The notes below the pieces were generated by a model. It did no database searches. It was not told the origin of the DNA and saw only the letters and a program-made list of their open reading frames with translations. From Hymenobacter arizonensis (GTDB lineage: Bacteria > Bacteroidota > Bacteroidia > Cytophagales > Hymenobacteraceae): DNA of 64,000 nucleotides. Both the position numbers and the translations under genes were made by a program. Below are positions 1 through 8,972 of the stretch, piece after piece (the stretch's first letter is position 1; the number at the start of each line of letters is the position of its first letter). The stretch is taken from positions 360,942-424,941 of the forward strand of contig NZ_FOXS01000006.1 of the NCBI RefSeq assembly GCF_900115775.1, read 5' to 3'.

Positions 1-446
1 CGCTGGAAATCGGGCGCGGCGAGTAGGGCTTTCAGCTCATCGGCGTTGTAATCGATTTCCTGGCGGATGGCGGCTAGCTGGGCTTTATCGGGCTGGTAAA
101 GGCCGCCAGCTACCATGGTATTGCCATTGGGGCCGAGCTGCAGGTAGTAGCCGGGAGAGTCGACTTCCTTGCCGGCGCCGGCAGTGAAATACACCGAGAA
201 GTGGGTTTTGTAGGGGTCCTTGTTTTTGCTGAAACGCACGTCGCGATAGATGCGGAAGATGCTGGTGCGGCCTTCGGGCCCGGCCAGTACGGGGTCGATT
301 TTGGCCAGCTCCCGGGCCCAGAATTCTGCATCTTCCACAAACTGGGCGCGCAGCTGGTCATAGGTGGCTTTGCGCTCCTGAAACCAAGGCCGGTCGTTGT
401 GTTTAGCCAGGGCGCTGAGGAAGGTGAAGAGGGGTTTGAGCTGCAT
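1..446 (-). CDS. DUF2461 (TIGR02453) family protein, C-terminus cut by window edge
   Basis: The visible 148 residues match the N-terminal part of the DUF2461 family: a start of the type FTFLSALAKHNDRPWFQERK, then RTSIFRIYRDVRFSKNKDPYKTH-like sequence around residues 60-85 and a GYYLQLGPNG stretch. The family is usually about 220 residues, so roughly a third is missing to the left of the window. The biochemical function of the family is unknown. The start is the only ATG after an in-frame stop seven codons upstream. Its 5' end lies 25 bases from a nested inverted repeat (471-650), so any promoter is in or beyond that repeat. Confidence 0.85.
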   Translation of the reverse strand, partial: MQLKPLFTFLSALAKHNDRPWFQERKATYDQLRAQFVEDAEFWARELAKIDPVLAGPEGRTSIFRIYRDVRFSKNKDPYKTHFSVYFTAGAGKEVDSPGYYLQLGPNGNTMVAGGLYQPDKAQLAAIRQEIDYNADELKALLAAPDFQ

Positions 447-470
447 GAATTTGGTGAAGTGAGACGTTCA

Positions 471-650
471 AACTCCCCTCCTTGGATAAGGAGGGGACGC
501 CGCCGCGAAGGGGCGGCTGGGGTGTTTGGATTCGTTGAACGATACCTGAACGATACCCGCTTGAGTCGTTCGGGTGTCGTTCAACGAATCCAACCACCCC
601 CGTTCGAGCCCTTGGCTCGAACATCCCCTCCTTATCCAAGGAGGGGAGTT
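471..650. repeat. Nested inverted-repeat element (27-bp outer arms, 17-bp inner arms)
   Basis: Outer arms at 471-497 and 624-650 are perfect 27-base reverse complements; each arm is itself a short hairpin (CCCCTCCTT.. / ..AAGGAGGGG). Inside lies a second perfect pair, 526-542 and 577-593, 17 bases each. The element fills the space between the DUF2461 start and the stop of the next minus-strand gene. It carries no convincing gene. The architecture (palindrome inside palindrome) recurs at 11034-11215 and 23205-23368 with different sequences. Confidence 0.85.
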
Positions 651-663
651 TTTTGTTCAATAC

Positions 664-3138
664 CTAGTCGTCATCTTCCTCCTCTCCTTCGTGTTTTGTT
701 TTGGCTTCGCGCACGGCGGCGCTGCGCCTTGGCGCAGACATTTGGCTGTGTTCGCCCCGAATGGCCTGCCAGATGTTCTCATTGAAGGCAAGGTCGGGCG
801 CGGCGTCTTCGCGGCTGAAATCGAACTTCTCGGCGCGCCGGGCGGGGGCGTTGTAGGCGGTGTTGCGCACGTCGAGGGGCGTGGTGGCCGGGCGTAGCAC
901 GTAGGGCGCGAAGTTGGGCTTGGAGGTGAAGCAGGCCCAGAGCGGCACGGCAGCGGCGTCGTACTGGCTCATGGGTGGCAGGCCGAGAATGAGCTCCAGC
1001 GTGCGCAACATGCCGGAGGTGGTGTAAGCGGTGTGCACCACGGTGTGGCGCCGGATGTAGGGCCCCACCAAGTAGGCCGTGGAGCGGTGGGCGTCGACGT
1101 GGTCGGGGCCGTTCTGGGCGTCGTCTTCGATTATCATTACCACCGACTCTTTCCAGATGGGGCTTTTCGAGAGGTGTTCCAGCATCCGACCCAGGGCCAG
1201 GTCATTGTCGGCGGCGTAGGAAAGCGGGTGCAGGGCGCCTTTGATTGCGCCTAGCGTGTGGTCGTTGGGTAGACGAACAATGCTGAGGTCGGGCACTTTA
1301 TTGATGGCTACCAGGCTATCGAAATCATGCTCCCACACTTTCTCCCGGTCTACGTCGAGGATGTTCATATCGAAGCCCGCGTACTTTTTGCAGTAGACGT
1401 TCTGTAGCGACGGTACGCCGGCCTTGCCCTTATACACAAACTCGCCGTAGGAGCGGAAGGTGCGGCCGGCGCGTCGGCAATAGTCCCACAGAAAGCCGTC
1501 TTTGGGCTCGGCTACCTCGCCGCGGCGGCCTTCGAAGTCGTAGTCGCCGCCGCGGCCGCTGTAGTTGCTGGGCCAGCTTTTCTCCACAAAATCCGTGGCG
1601 TAAGCGGCCGTGCTCCAGTTGTGGCCGTCGGCACTGACTTCGGCATCGACGTAGAAATTATCGAGCAGCACAAACTCCCGCGTCAGGGCGTGGTGGTTGG
1701 GCGTCACCTTCTCCGGAAACAGGCACAGGCTGATGTCGCCATTGCCGGCCGGCACATCGCCGAGCACCTGGTCGTAAGTACGGTTTTCCTTGATGATGTA
1801 GAACACATGCTTGATGGGCGACTTATCGCCCACGCGCTGCGGTACGGGGTTGCCGGGCGGTACGTCGGGTAAGGCTTGGCGGTCTTTCGTGAAGGGCGTA
1901 TTGGCATACACCTGGGCCGAGAACGTGGCCAGCGCCGCTGCATCGGGCAGCGGGAGGCGCGCCAGGGAGCTGCTCATCAGCCCCCCGATGTAGCCCGAAC
2001 CCGTCTCGCCCACATCGCGGATGGGGTTGGGGCCGGTGGGGTTGGGTTTGGACGTCTGGCCTTTGCCGTTGACCACCATCAGCTGCGAGCCGGCCACGCG
2101 CACCGCGGTGGGGTACCAGCCGGTGGGCACGAAGCCCAGGGGCCGGCTGGCGCGGGGCTCGCGCACGTCGAACACGGCCAGGCAGTTGTTGTCGGCGTTG
2201 GCGATGAAGAGCTGGGCATCGTCGGCGGTCAGGGCCACGCTGTTGGGCGTGCTGCCGATGGGCGAGGCGGGAAACAGGGCCGTGTTCAGCGTTTCCGTAA
2301 CCCGGCCCTGGCGGGTGTCGATGATGGAAACCGAGTTGCTGTTGGCGTTGGCCACGAACAAGCGGCGGCCGTCGCGGGTCAGGGCCATGTCGTTGGGGTG
2401 GCTTTCTACTTCGATGCTGGGCAGGAGCTTTTGGCTGGCGATGTCGTAAGGCACCACCGCGTGGCCGCCCCACAGGCTGATGTAGAGGCGGGTGCCATCG
2501 GGGCTGAGCAACACGGCGTAGGCTTCGGCTGGCAGCTTGAGCGTGCGCAGTATCCGGCGCGTTTTCAGGTCGAAGGTGTAGAGCGAATTGTCTTCCCGCG
2601 TCACGGCGTAGAGCAGGTTGCGGCGGCCGTCTACCACGAGGCCGGCCACGCCGATTTTTTGCTTGGGCCATCTGTCGCCGAGCACCAGGGCGCTGTCGGG
2701 GCGCAGCTTCTGGCCCTCCACCCGGAAGCTGTGGATACGGTTGTGCTGGCCACCCGAGGCGTAGAGGCTGCGGCCGTCGGGGGCAAAGGCCAGGCCCATC
2801 CAGGCGGCGGGCACCTCGCGGGTGTCGAGCAGCTTGCCGGTGGCTACCTCCAGGAGTTGAACTGAGTTTTCGCCCCAGCCGGCATTCACCACTGCGGCCA
2901 AGCGGCCATCGGGGCTGATTTGCAGGTTGAGGGGCAGGTCGCCGAGGGGCGTGAGCGCGCCGGCGGGGCTCAGCTTCCAGCCGTTGGGCAGCAGCGTTTG
3001 GTTGGTGCCGGCAATGGGACCCGGCAGCACGCCAGGCGCCTCGGGCTCTGCTTTTTTGCTGGGGTTGCCTGAGCAGCCCAGCAGCATCAGCAAGGGCAGA
3101 AAGGGCGCAAAAAATCGCAATTGAGAAGAAAAAAGCAT
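664..3138 (-). CDS. YncE-type beta-propeller / phosphoesterase bifunctional lipoprotein
   Basis: 824 residues. Start chosen at the ATG giving a lipoprotein signal with lipobox LLGC (Cys22); an in-frame upstream extension of 55 residues has no signal-like character. Residues about 40-420 are a YncE/40-residue YVTN-like propeller (repeats such as SPDGTRLYISLWGG, VANANSNSVSIIDTRQG, IANADNNCLAVFDV). From about residue 443 a phosphoesterase domain (PF04185 type) begins with KHVFYIIKENRTYDQVLGD, followed by DNFYVDAEVSADGHNW and a metal-site-like EDDAQNGPDHVDAHR. It is probably an outer-membrane-anchored phosphatase/phosphodiesterase; substrate not predictable. The tail is basic and acidic (EGEEEDDD). 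Divergent from the L,D-transpeptidase gene. Confidence 0.85.
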   Translation of the reverse strand: MLFSSQLRFFAPFLPLLMLLGCSGNPSKKAEPEAPGVLPGPIAGTNQTLLPNGWKLSPAGALTPLGDLPLNLQISPDGRLAAVVNAGWGENSVQLLEVATGKLLDTREVPAAWMGLAFAPDGRSLYASGGQHNRIHSFRVEGQKLRPDSALVLGDRWPKQKIGVAGLVVDGRRNLLYAVTREDNSLYTFDLKTRRILRTLKLPAEAYAVLLSPDGTRLYISLWGGHAVVPYDIASQKLLPSIEVESHPNDMALTRDGRRLFVANANSNSVSIIDTRQGRVTETLNTALFPASPIGSTPNSVALTADDAQLFIANADNNCLAVFDVREPRASRPLGFVPTGWYPTAVRVAGSQLMVVNGKGQTSKPNPTGPNPIRDVGETGSGYIGGLMSSSLARLPLPDAAALATFSAQVYANTPFTKDRQALPDVPPGNPVPQRVGDKSPIKHVFYIIKENRTYDQVLGDVPAGNGDISLCLFPEKVTPNHHALTREFVLLDNFYVDAEVSADGHNWSTAAYATDFVEKSWPSNYSGRGGDYDFEGRRGEVAEPKDGFLWDYCRRAGRTFRSYGEFVYKGKAGVPSLQNVYCKKYAGFDMNILDVDREKVWEHDFDSLVAINKVPDLSIVRLPNDHTLGAIKGALHPLSYAADNDLALGRMLEHLSKSPIWKESVVMIIEDDAQNGPDHVDAHRSTAYLVGPYIRRHTVVHTAYTTSGMLRTLELILGLPPMSQYDAAAVPLWACFTSKPNFAPYVLRPATTPLDVRNTAYNAPARRAEKFDFSREDAAPDLAFNENIWQAIRGEHSQMSAPRRSAAVREAKTKHEGEEEDDD

Positions 3139-3328
3139 AAGCCAACAACTCCGCGGAGAAGCAACCGCGCCAGCCGTCACGAAGGTAGCCAGCCGGCACG
3201 ACCGAGAAGCGTCAGCACACCGCCTTTTCGCTGCTGGCGCCGACACCACAACGTTTTTCCTTAAGTGTAAAATAGAAACACTTGAATGTCGTTGTAAGTG
3301 CATTCACCCCTTTTTCTGGTTGGTTGCT

Positions 3329-4114
3329 ATGCTGCGTTTGCGTCGTTTTTTGTGCTGCGTGCTCTTGCTATTCCCTTTATCTCAACTGCTGGCGCAGTCT
3401 TGTACGCCGCCCGTTGAAACCACCGTGCTAGGGCAAGCCGGGCCTACCGAGGGGCCGTTTTGGCAGCAGCAGCTCCAGTTTGTGCGGGTGCGAATGGCGC
3501 AGGCCGGCACCGGCCCCGTAGTGGCCGACCGCCTCCGCGCCCACAAGCTCGACCCGCGGCGGCTCGAAATTTTTCTGCGCGTCATTAAAACCAACCGGGA
3601 GTTGGAGGTCTGGGCGCGCAACCAGGGCGCCGGACCGTTTGCACTGCTACAGACCTATCCGCTGGCGGCCACGTCGGGCAAGCTGGGCCCCAAGCGTCGC
3701 GCCGGCGACCGCCAAGTGCCCGAAGGCTTTTATGAAATTGACCGCTTTAACCCCCAAAGCAGCTACCACCTTTCGCTGGGCCTCAACTACCCCAATGCCG
3801 CCGACCGCGCCCTGGGCGAGCCCGACCCCGGCGGCGACATTTTCATCCACGGCGGCGAAGTCACCATTGGCTGCCTGCCCATCACCGATATTGGGATTGA
3901 GGAAGTGTACCTGCTGGCCGTGGCGGCGCGGGCGGCGGGCCAGGGCATCATTCCGGTGCACATCTTTCCCTTTCCGCTCAATGAAAAGGAATTAGCCAAG
4001 CGTGCCGCTAGTCCGCACCAAGCCTTCTGGCGGGGGCTGATGACGGGCTACACCTACTTCGAACAGCACCACGAAGCCGCGGAACTGGCCCGCCTGTCGG
4101 TGGCCGGAAAGTGA
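3329..4114 (+). CDS. L,D-transpeptidase (YkuD/YafK-like), secreted
   Basis: 261 residues with an N-terminal signal peptide ending near LLAQS. The catalytic signature is HGG-x4-GC: His174 and Cys182 in FIHGGEVTIGCLPI, typical of the YafK-like branch of YkuD L,D-transpeptidases, which cross-link peptidoglycan or attach proteins to it in the periplasm. The order 'substrate-like N-terminal half, then GFYEIDRFNPQSSYHLSLGLNYPN, then HGG' is also as in YafK homologues. Start is the ATG at 3329; a TTG three codons earlier is in frame but unneeded. Monocistronic, with 190 bases between it and the divergent lipoprotein gene. Confidence 0.85.
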   Translation: MLRLRRFLCCVLLLFPLSQLLAQSCTPPVETTVLGQAGPTEGPFWQQQLQFVRVRMAQAGTGPVVADRLRAHKLDPRRLEIFLRVIKTNRELEVWARNQGAGPFALLQTYPLAATSGKLGPKRRAGDRQVPEGFYEIDRFNPQSSYHLSLGLNYPNAADRALGEPDPGGDIFIHGGEVTIGCLPITDIGIEEVYLLAVAARAAGQGIIPVHIFPFPLNEKELAKRAASPHQAFWRGLMTGYTYFEQHHEAAELARLSVAGK

Positions 4115-4557
4115 GCAGCCAGTAGCGCCAGCCGGTCTTCGCTCCGCTGGCTCGCTTACTTGCCAGGGTGTTACGCTCACGTCAGTAATGCTAGCGCTGA
4201 CATCAGCTACCGAAGCGGCTGAGCCGATTGCTGCTGAAGCTGCTTCCCCTTTTCTTCCGTTTAGTGGTATTGTTCTGCCCCCCCGGAAACTCGGTGGGTT
4301 GGCCTTTTGTGTCTATTCTTATGCCGCAGGCGCTGCTGGAGGCGCGCGCTTACCTCCAGCCAATGCAGGCTGGCACAGCTCGCAGAAGCCGCGCTGAAGC
4401 ATCTTTGCCGCGCTGCTTCTGCTGCTCGCGTCGATAAGAGCAACTCCAGCCAACGCTTCGATAAGTTCAGCATGACGTTATTATTGACCCCTGCTCCTTT
4501 AAACACCAGCCGGCACGATTTTTTCGTTTACCCCGCCAACAACCTGCTTTTTCCGTT
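4115..4557. other. Long intergenic region with degraded palindromic-repeat remnant
   Basis: 443 bases with no supported gene. Between about 4398 and 4483 there are fragments (AAGCATCTTTGCCGCGC, CGATAAG, TTCAGCATGACG) that resemble parts of the GTCATGC...GAAGCATCTCGC palindrome seen intact at 35668-35762 and in two copies at 5694-5856. I read it as a decayed copy. The remainder shows no clear terminator or promoter. Confidence 0.5.
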
Positions 4558-5655
4558 ATGAAACGCCTTCTTTTCGTTGTCCTTCCTCTCCTGCTTTCCT
4601 TCTCAGCCCGCGCCCAGCGCCCCACCGACATCTGGTATTTCGGCCAGCAGGCCGGCCTCACCTTCGCCGATGGCAACACCCCCAAGCCCCTCAACGACGG
4701 CAAGATGACCACCTACGAGGGCTGTGCCGTGGCCACCAGTTACCGGGGCGAACTGCTTTTTTACACCAATGGCGAAACCGTGTGGAACCGCAAGCACCAA
4801 ATCATGCCCAACGGCCGCAAGCTCATGGGCAGCGGCAGCAGCACGCAGTCGGCCCTTATCGTGCCCGACCCGGGCTCGGGCAACATCTTCTACATCTTCA
4901 CGGTAGCGCCGCAGGGCACCCCCGAAGGCCTGCGCTACTCCATCGTCGACATGACCCGCGACAACGGCTTCGGCGACCTGCCGCGCCTGAACCTGCTGCT
5001 CATTCAGCCGGTGGCCGAAAAGCTGGCCGCCGTGCGCCACACCAACGGCCGCGATACCTGGGTGGTGGCCCACCGCTGGAACTCCAACGCCTTCGTATCA
5101 TACCTCGTCACGGCCGAGGGCGTAGCCGGCAAGCCCATTATGAGCAACGTGGGCAGCATGAACGCCGGCCCCGGCCGCAACGCCATTGGGGCCCTCAAGT
5201 TCTCGCCCGACGGCCGCCGCCTGGCCGCCGCGCTGTGGCGCGAGAGCAACAAGTTTGAGCTGTACGATTTCGACCGCAGTACCGGCAAGGTGAGCAACCC
5301 CAGCAGTTTCGGCCCCTTTGCGGAGGCTTATGGCGTCGAGTTCTCACCCGATGGCACCAAGCTCTACGGCACCTGCAATGGCGTGGGCGGCGGCCAAACT
5401 GAAATCTGGCAGTTTGACCTCCGAACTAAGGATAAGCTGCTGGTCGGCAAGTCGGCCAACCGCAAAATCGGCGCCCTGCAGAGCGGACCCGACGGCCGCA
5501 TCTACGTTGCCCGCGAAGACAACCCCAACCTGGGCGTAATTCAAAACCCCAATGCCCTGGGCAAGGACTGCCAGTACGTAGACGAAGGCCTGAAGCTTGG
5601 TGGCCGCCGCAGCAAACTGGGCCTACCCACTTTCGTGGTCGTGCCCCAAAACTGA
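4558..5655 (+). CDS. Secreted beta-propeller protein (PD40/WD40-like)
   Basis: 365 residues with a clear signal peptide (MKRLLFVVLPLLLSFSARAQ). The mature start, TDIWYFGQQAGLTFADGNTPKPL, is the sequence typical of Bacteroidota secreted propellers that often carry gliding/T9SS domains; here no sorting domain follows. Propeller blades are visible as GALKFSPDGRRLAAALW, GVEFSPDGTKLYGTCNG and GPDGRIYVAREDNPNLG. Role unknown, probably periplasmic or outer-surface binding. It ends with VVPQN, so there is no C-terminal anchor. Flanked on both sides by repeat-bearing intergenic DNA, so transcribed alone. Confidence 0.75.
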   Translation: MKRLLFVVLPLLLSFSARAQRPTDIWYFGQQAGLTFADGNTPKPLNDGKMTTYEGCAVATSYRGELLFYTNGETVWNRKHQIMPNGRKLMGSGSSTQSALIVPDPGSGNIFYIFTVAPQGTPEGLRYSIVDMTRDNGFGDLPRLNLLLIQPVAEKLAAVRHTNGRDTWVVAHRWNSNAFVSYLVTAEGVAGKPIMSNVGSMNAGPGRNAIGALKFSPDGRRLAAALWRESNKFELYDFDRSTGKVSNPSSFGPFAEAYGVEFSPDGTKLYGTCNGVGGGQTEIWQFDLRTKDKLLVGKSANRKIGALQSGPDGRIYVAREDNPNLGVIQNPNALGKDCQYVDEGLKLGGRRSKLGLPTFVVVPQN

Positions 5656-5693
5656 TTTTCAAATCTGCTCAGCGACATAAAAAACGTCATGCT

Positions 5694-5856
5694 GAACGGA
5701 GCCAAATCGAAGGTCGCTTTAAGCAAGCATCTCGCTCGCTTTGTTGCTCGCTTCGTTACTATACGCGTCTGTCATGCTGAGCCTGCGAAGCACCTTATCA
5801 CGCCTCAACGATTCGTTCCGCGGCGATAAGATGCTTCCTTCGTCAGCATGGCAGAC
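5694..5856. repeat. Degenerate GTCATGCTGA...GAAGCA palindromic repeats
   Basis: Two related units lie between convergent genes. The first begins AACGTCATGCTGAACGG (about 5694) and contains AAGCATCTCGCTCGCTT. The second, about 5771-5856, is an imperfect inverted repeat: GTCATGCTGAGCCTGCGAAG with CACCTTATC on the left, and GATAAGATGCTTCC with GTCAGCATGGCAGAC on the right. They share core words with the perfect 31-bp palindrome at 35668-35762. Probable REP/MITE-like elements also able to act as bidirectional transcription barriers. Confidence 0.65.
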
Positions 5857-5951
5857 GATTGGGTTTACGACCACACGCGAGAGGCTTGCCTACGGCGACC
5901 TACAGTTAGGCTTCGCTCAGCTTGACAGATGCAGTAGGGAAGCCAATTAGC

Positions 5952-7364
5952 CTACTTCTCCCCGCCAAACTTGAAGCGCAGTACTCCAAGCGCCATGGAG
6001 TAGTAGGGCGACTTTTCGCTGGAAAACCCGAACACGTCGCGCGTGCTAATGCCAGCCTCCCAAATCGGTGTGACCAGCGTGACGCCCAGCGGCAGGTTGG
6101 TGCCGAAGCCAGCACCACCGCTGACGCCGCTGCTCAGACGCAGCCAGCGCGTGGGCTTAAAATCAACACCCAGGCCCAGGAAAGGCGATGTCAGGTTGCC
6201 GGCTACTTTGTTAAGCGGGGCGGTAAAATCGACCCCGGCTTCGAGCAGGCTGCTGATGCGTACGCCGGCGCCCAGGCGTAGCTTGGCCGGCAAGGCGGCA
6301 GTGCGCTCCTGCTGGCCATCGTAGGTAAAGAGGTTGTTCTGGTCGGTATCGAACTGCTTCACCACTTCTTTGAGCACGTCGTAAGTTTCGAGGCCTGAGG
6401 CGGATGTGGGCTTAAGCTGTTGGTCGGCGGCGGTTACCACGTTGCCGTTCCAGGTCATAGAGCCCAGGTCGGTGAACGACGCGCCGACGCGCACAAATTT
6501 GCCTATTTCGGCAGCCAGCCCCAGGTCGTAGCCGTGGCCGCGACCCACTGGCTTCAGCCCCGAGCCCATTTCGCGGCGGAAGTTTGGGTTGTTCGCCAGG
6601 GCGCTATAATCAACTCCCAGAAGCGGAGTCAAGGCCGAGTAGGCCGTTAAGTTTCCGTCTTCGGCCCGGATATCGGCAACGCCAAAGCCCTGGATATAGC
6701 GGTAGCCCGCCCCAGCGGAAAGCTTGAAGCCTACTTTGTCGAGCACAAGCATACCGTACGACACGTTGTATTCGCTGGTCCAGGCGAACTGAATGGCGGT
6801 GCCGTCCAGAAAATTTGACAACAGCGGGGCCGGTTGTGAACCGGTGCCCGTGGTGGGATAATAGGGCTGAATGCTGGCGGCATCCTTGCCGTTGATGATG
6901 ACATCGGCCGCGTTGCGGTTTAGGGCCAGGTGCGCGCTCATGCGCTGGCGGTTGCTGAAGGCCAGGCCACCCAGGCCGTTGGGCAGGCTCACGGCCACCC
7001 CCAGCGTGGTAGCGTCGACGTTCAGATTAAAGGCATTGTCGCCCGAAAAACCATCGACCAAAGCGCTACGGTCGGCGGGGCTGATGGCATCGGTGCGCTC
7101 AAAAATGATGCGCTCGAAGAAGGTTTGGCTCAAGGAGCGAGAAGCCACGCCCAGGCCCACCTCGCCAATGGTGAACGACACCGCCGATTCGCCGGTGCGG
7201 CCCAAGTTGGCGGGGTTCACGCCGATGGCCTGGTAGCCCTGGGCAAACGTGTTAATGACCCCGCCCCGGCCGGTCGCCGAAAAGTTGCTGAGCTCGTTTT
7301 GGGCGCGCACGGCGGCGGGCAGCGCCAGCAGGGCGACCAGGGGTAGAAGACGAAGGGATTTCAT
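5952..7364 (-). CDS. Outer-membrane beta-barrel protein, DUF5723-like
   Basis: 470 residues, signal peptide ending AVRAQ. The mature N-terminus contains NTFAQGYQAIGVNPANLGR, the NPA(N)L box common to Bacteroidota FadL/PorV-like barrels; I assign DUF5723 from memory of this N-terminus. Alternating amphipathic strands run to the C-terminus (GVDFKPTRWLRLSSGVSGGAGFGTNLPLG), ending SMALGVLRFKFGGEK, a typical outer-membrane terminal strand. No catalytic motif. Likely an outer-membrane channel or T9SS-associated barrel. Convergent with the propeller gene across a repeat region. Confidence 0.65.
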   Translation of the reverse strand: MKSLRLLPLVALLALPAAVRAQNELSNFSATGRGGVINTFAQGYQAIGVNPANLGRTGESAVSFTIGEVGLGVASRSLSQTFFERIIFERTDAISPADRSALVDGFSGDNAFNLNVDATTLGVAVSLPNGLGGLAFSNRQRMSAHLALNRNAADVIINGKDAASIQPYYPTTGTGSQPAPLLSNFLDGTAIQFAWTSEYNVSYGMLVLDKVGFKLSAGAGYRYIQGFGVADIRAEDGNLTAYSALTPLLGVDYSALANNPNFRREMGSGLKPVGRGHGYDLGLAAEIGKFVRVGASFTDLGSMTWNGNVVTAADQQLKPTSASGLETYDVLKEVVKQFDTDQNNLFTYDGQQERTAALPAKLRLGAGVRISSLLEAGVDFTAPLNKVAGNLTSPFLGLGVDFKPTRWLRLSSGVSGGAGFGTNLPLGVTLVTPIWEAGISTRDVFGFSSEKSPYYSMALGVLRFKFGGEK

Positions 7365-7513
7365 AGAGTTCGGGGCTAAAGTCGGCAGCAGCGGGGCGGG
7401 CTAGGCCATCCTATCCATTAGCTTGCCGTTTGATTCCGTAAAATAAGCCGCCATCGAGCAATTCTGCTCCTGACCTGACCTCCCAACCGCGGGCCTAGCC
7501 CGTGCTGTTACCC

Positions 7514-8521
7514 ATGCCTGCTCCCAAACGACTTTCTGCCCCAGAGTACGCGGCCGGCATCTTGGCCGGCAACCGCACCATCCTGGGCCGGGCCATTACC
7601 CTGGTCGAAAGCACCCTGCCCGCCGACCAGGCCCTAGCCCAGGAAGTGCTGCAGGCCGTGCTGCCCCACACCGGCCGCAGCCTGCGCGTGGGCATCACGG
7701 GCGTGCCGGGCGTGGGCAAAAGCACGTTTATTGAGGCCTTAGGCCGGTATTTGGTTGAAACCCTGGGCAAACAACTGGCCGTGCTGGCCGTGGACCCCAG
7801 CAGCCAGCGCGGCGGCGGCAGCATTCTGGGCGATAAAACCCGGATGCCCTGGCTGTCGGCGCACTCGGCGGCCTTTATCCGCCCCTCCCCCGCCGGCACC
7901 AGCCTGGGCGGCGTGGCCCGCGCCACCCGCGAGGCCCTGCTGCTGTGCGAGGCCGCGGGCCACGACGTCATCTTCGTCGAAACCGTGGGCGTGGGCCAGT
8001 CCGAAACCACCGTGCACGGCATGGTCGATTTCTTTTTGCTGCTCATGCTGGCCGGCGCCGGCGACGAGCTTCAGGGCCTCAAGCGCGGCATCATGGAAAT
8101 GGCCGATGCCCTGTGCATCACCAAGGCCGACCAAGGTAACGAGCAAGCCGCCCGCCGCGCCCGCGTCGACTACCAAAGCGCGCTGCACCTGTTTCCGCCG
8201 TCGCCGTCGGGGCAAGCGCAGCCCGTGCTGCTGACCTCGGCGGTGAGCGGCACCGGCGTGGCTGAGGTGTGGGAGGTCATTGAAAACTACGCCGCTGCTA
8301 CTCGGCAAAATGGCTATTTCCAGAAGCGGCGGCAGCAGCAGCAGTTGCAGTGGCTGCACCAAAGCATTGTGCAAGAACTAGAGGCGCGATTTTACGCGGC
8401 AGCGGCGGTGCGCCAGCGGCTCCCCGATACGCAACAAGCCGTGGCTGCCGGAAGGTTGACGCCCTTCGCAGCAGCCACGGAATTGCTGGCGCTTTCCGCC
8501 GACCTTACAAAGACGCCGTAG
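7514..8521 (+). CDS. meaB: Methylmalonyl-CoA mutase-associated GTPase MeaB
   Basis: 335 residues. G3E-family GTPase with P-loop GVPGVGKST (residues 63-71), DPSSQRGGGSILGDKTRM switch region, ETVGVGQSE and the TKAD specificity motif. MeaB loads and protects adenosylcobalamin on methylmalonyl-CoA mutase. ATG at 7514 gives a start (MPAPKRLSAPEYAAGILAGNR) like other MeaB proteins; a GTG four codons earlier is possible. The mutase genes are not in this window. Its last 17 bases overlap the 3' end of the convergent gene at 8505. Confidence 0.92.
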   Translation: MPAPKRLSAPEYAAGILAGNRTILGRAITLVESTLPADQALAQEVLQAVLPHTGRSLRVGITGVPGVGKSTFIEALGRYLVETLGKQLAVLAVDPSSQRGGGSILGDKTRMPWLSAHSAAFIRPSPAGTSLGGVARATREALLLCEAAGHDVIFVETVGVGQSETTVHGMVDFFLLLMLAGAGDELQGLKRGIMEMADALCITKADQGNEQAARRARVDYQSALHLFPPSPSGQAQPVLLTSAVSGTGVAEVWEVIENYAAATRQNGYFQKRRQQQQLQWLHQSIVQELEARFYAAAAVRQRLPDTQQAVAAGRLTPFAAATELLALSADLTKTP

Positions 8522-8972
8522 CTAGTCCGCTCTCCACGCGGCGGCTCATCGTTTCGCTTACGGCGATGGTGGTGCCGCCGGGCTTTTGGCTGTCTACCTG
8601 CACGTTGTAGCGGTATCGGTTGGGGCCCACGCTCAGCACCACGGCATAACGACCACTGGAGAGCGTGTTGAATTTCAGCAGCGTGCCATAGGCTGGCTCC
8701 CGGTGGATTTCGTAAAGAATCGTATTGCCTTTGGTCAGGTTCACCACCCGCAGCACGGCCGGCTTACCGGTGGAGTTGTTGATGCGGATGCGCAGGCTTT
8801 CGGCATCAGGCTGGGTCACGTGCACTGGCTGGGTTTGCTGCGCTTGGGCAGGGCTGCCGATACCAGCTCCGACCACGGCAATCAGGCCAAGCAGCGCTGG
8901 GCGCACCACAGAGCGGGCAGTGAGTTTTACTTCGGCAACGGGCTGCGAGAGGAGGTTGAATGAGAGTTGCAT
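8505..8972 (-). CDS. Exported protein of unknown function
   Basis: 155 residues. Start chosen at the ATG at 8972 so that a long signal-like segment (RPALLGLIAVVGAGIGSPAQAQQ) leads the protein; an in-frame ATG 19 codons earlier would put charge before it. The mature part (SLRIRINNSTGKPAVLRVVNLTKGNTILYEIHREPAYGTLLKFNTLSSGRYAVVLSVG) reads as one small beta-sandwich, similar in feel to the extracellular FN3/sorting-like modules of this phylum. Ends SRRVESGLATASL. Convergent overlap of 17 bases with meaB. Family not recognised. Confidence 0.65.
   Translation of the reverse strand: MQLSFNLLSQPVAEVKLTARSVVRPALLGLIAVVGAGIGSPAQAQQTQPVHVTQPDAESLRIRINNSTGKPAVLRVVNLTKGNTILYEIHREPAYGTLLKFNTLSSGRYAVVLSVGPNRYRYNVQVDSQKPGGTTIAVSETMSRRVESGLATASL

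Noticed and set aside
1823..3199. 458-residue minus-strand open frame inside the YncE/phosphoesterase gene
   Set aside because: It is rich in Arg, Pro and Gly with no domain and fully overlaps a gene with clear propeller and phosphatase motifs; a shadow of high-GC codons.
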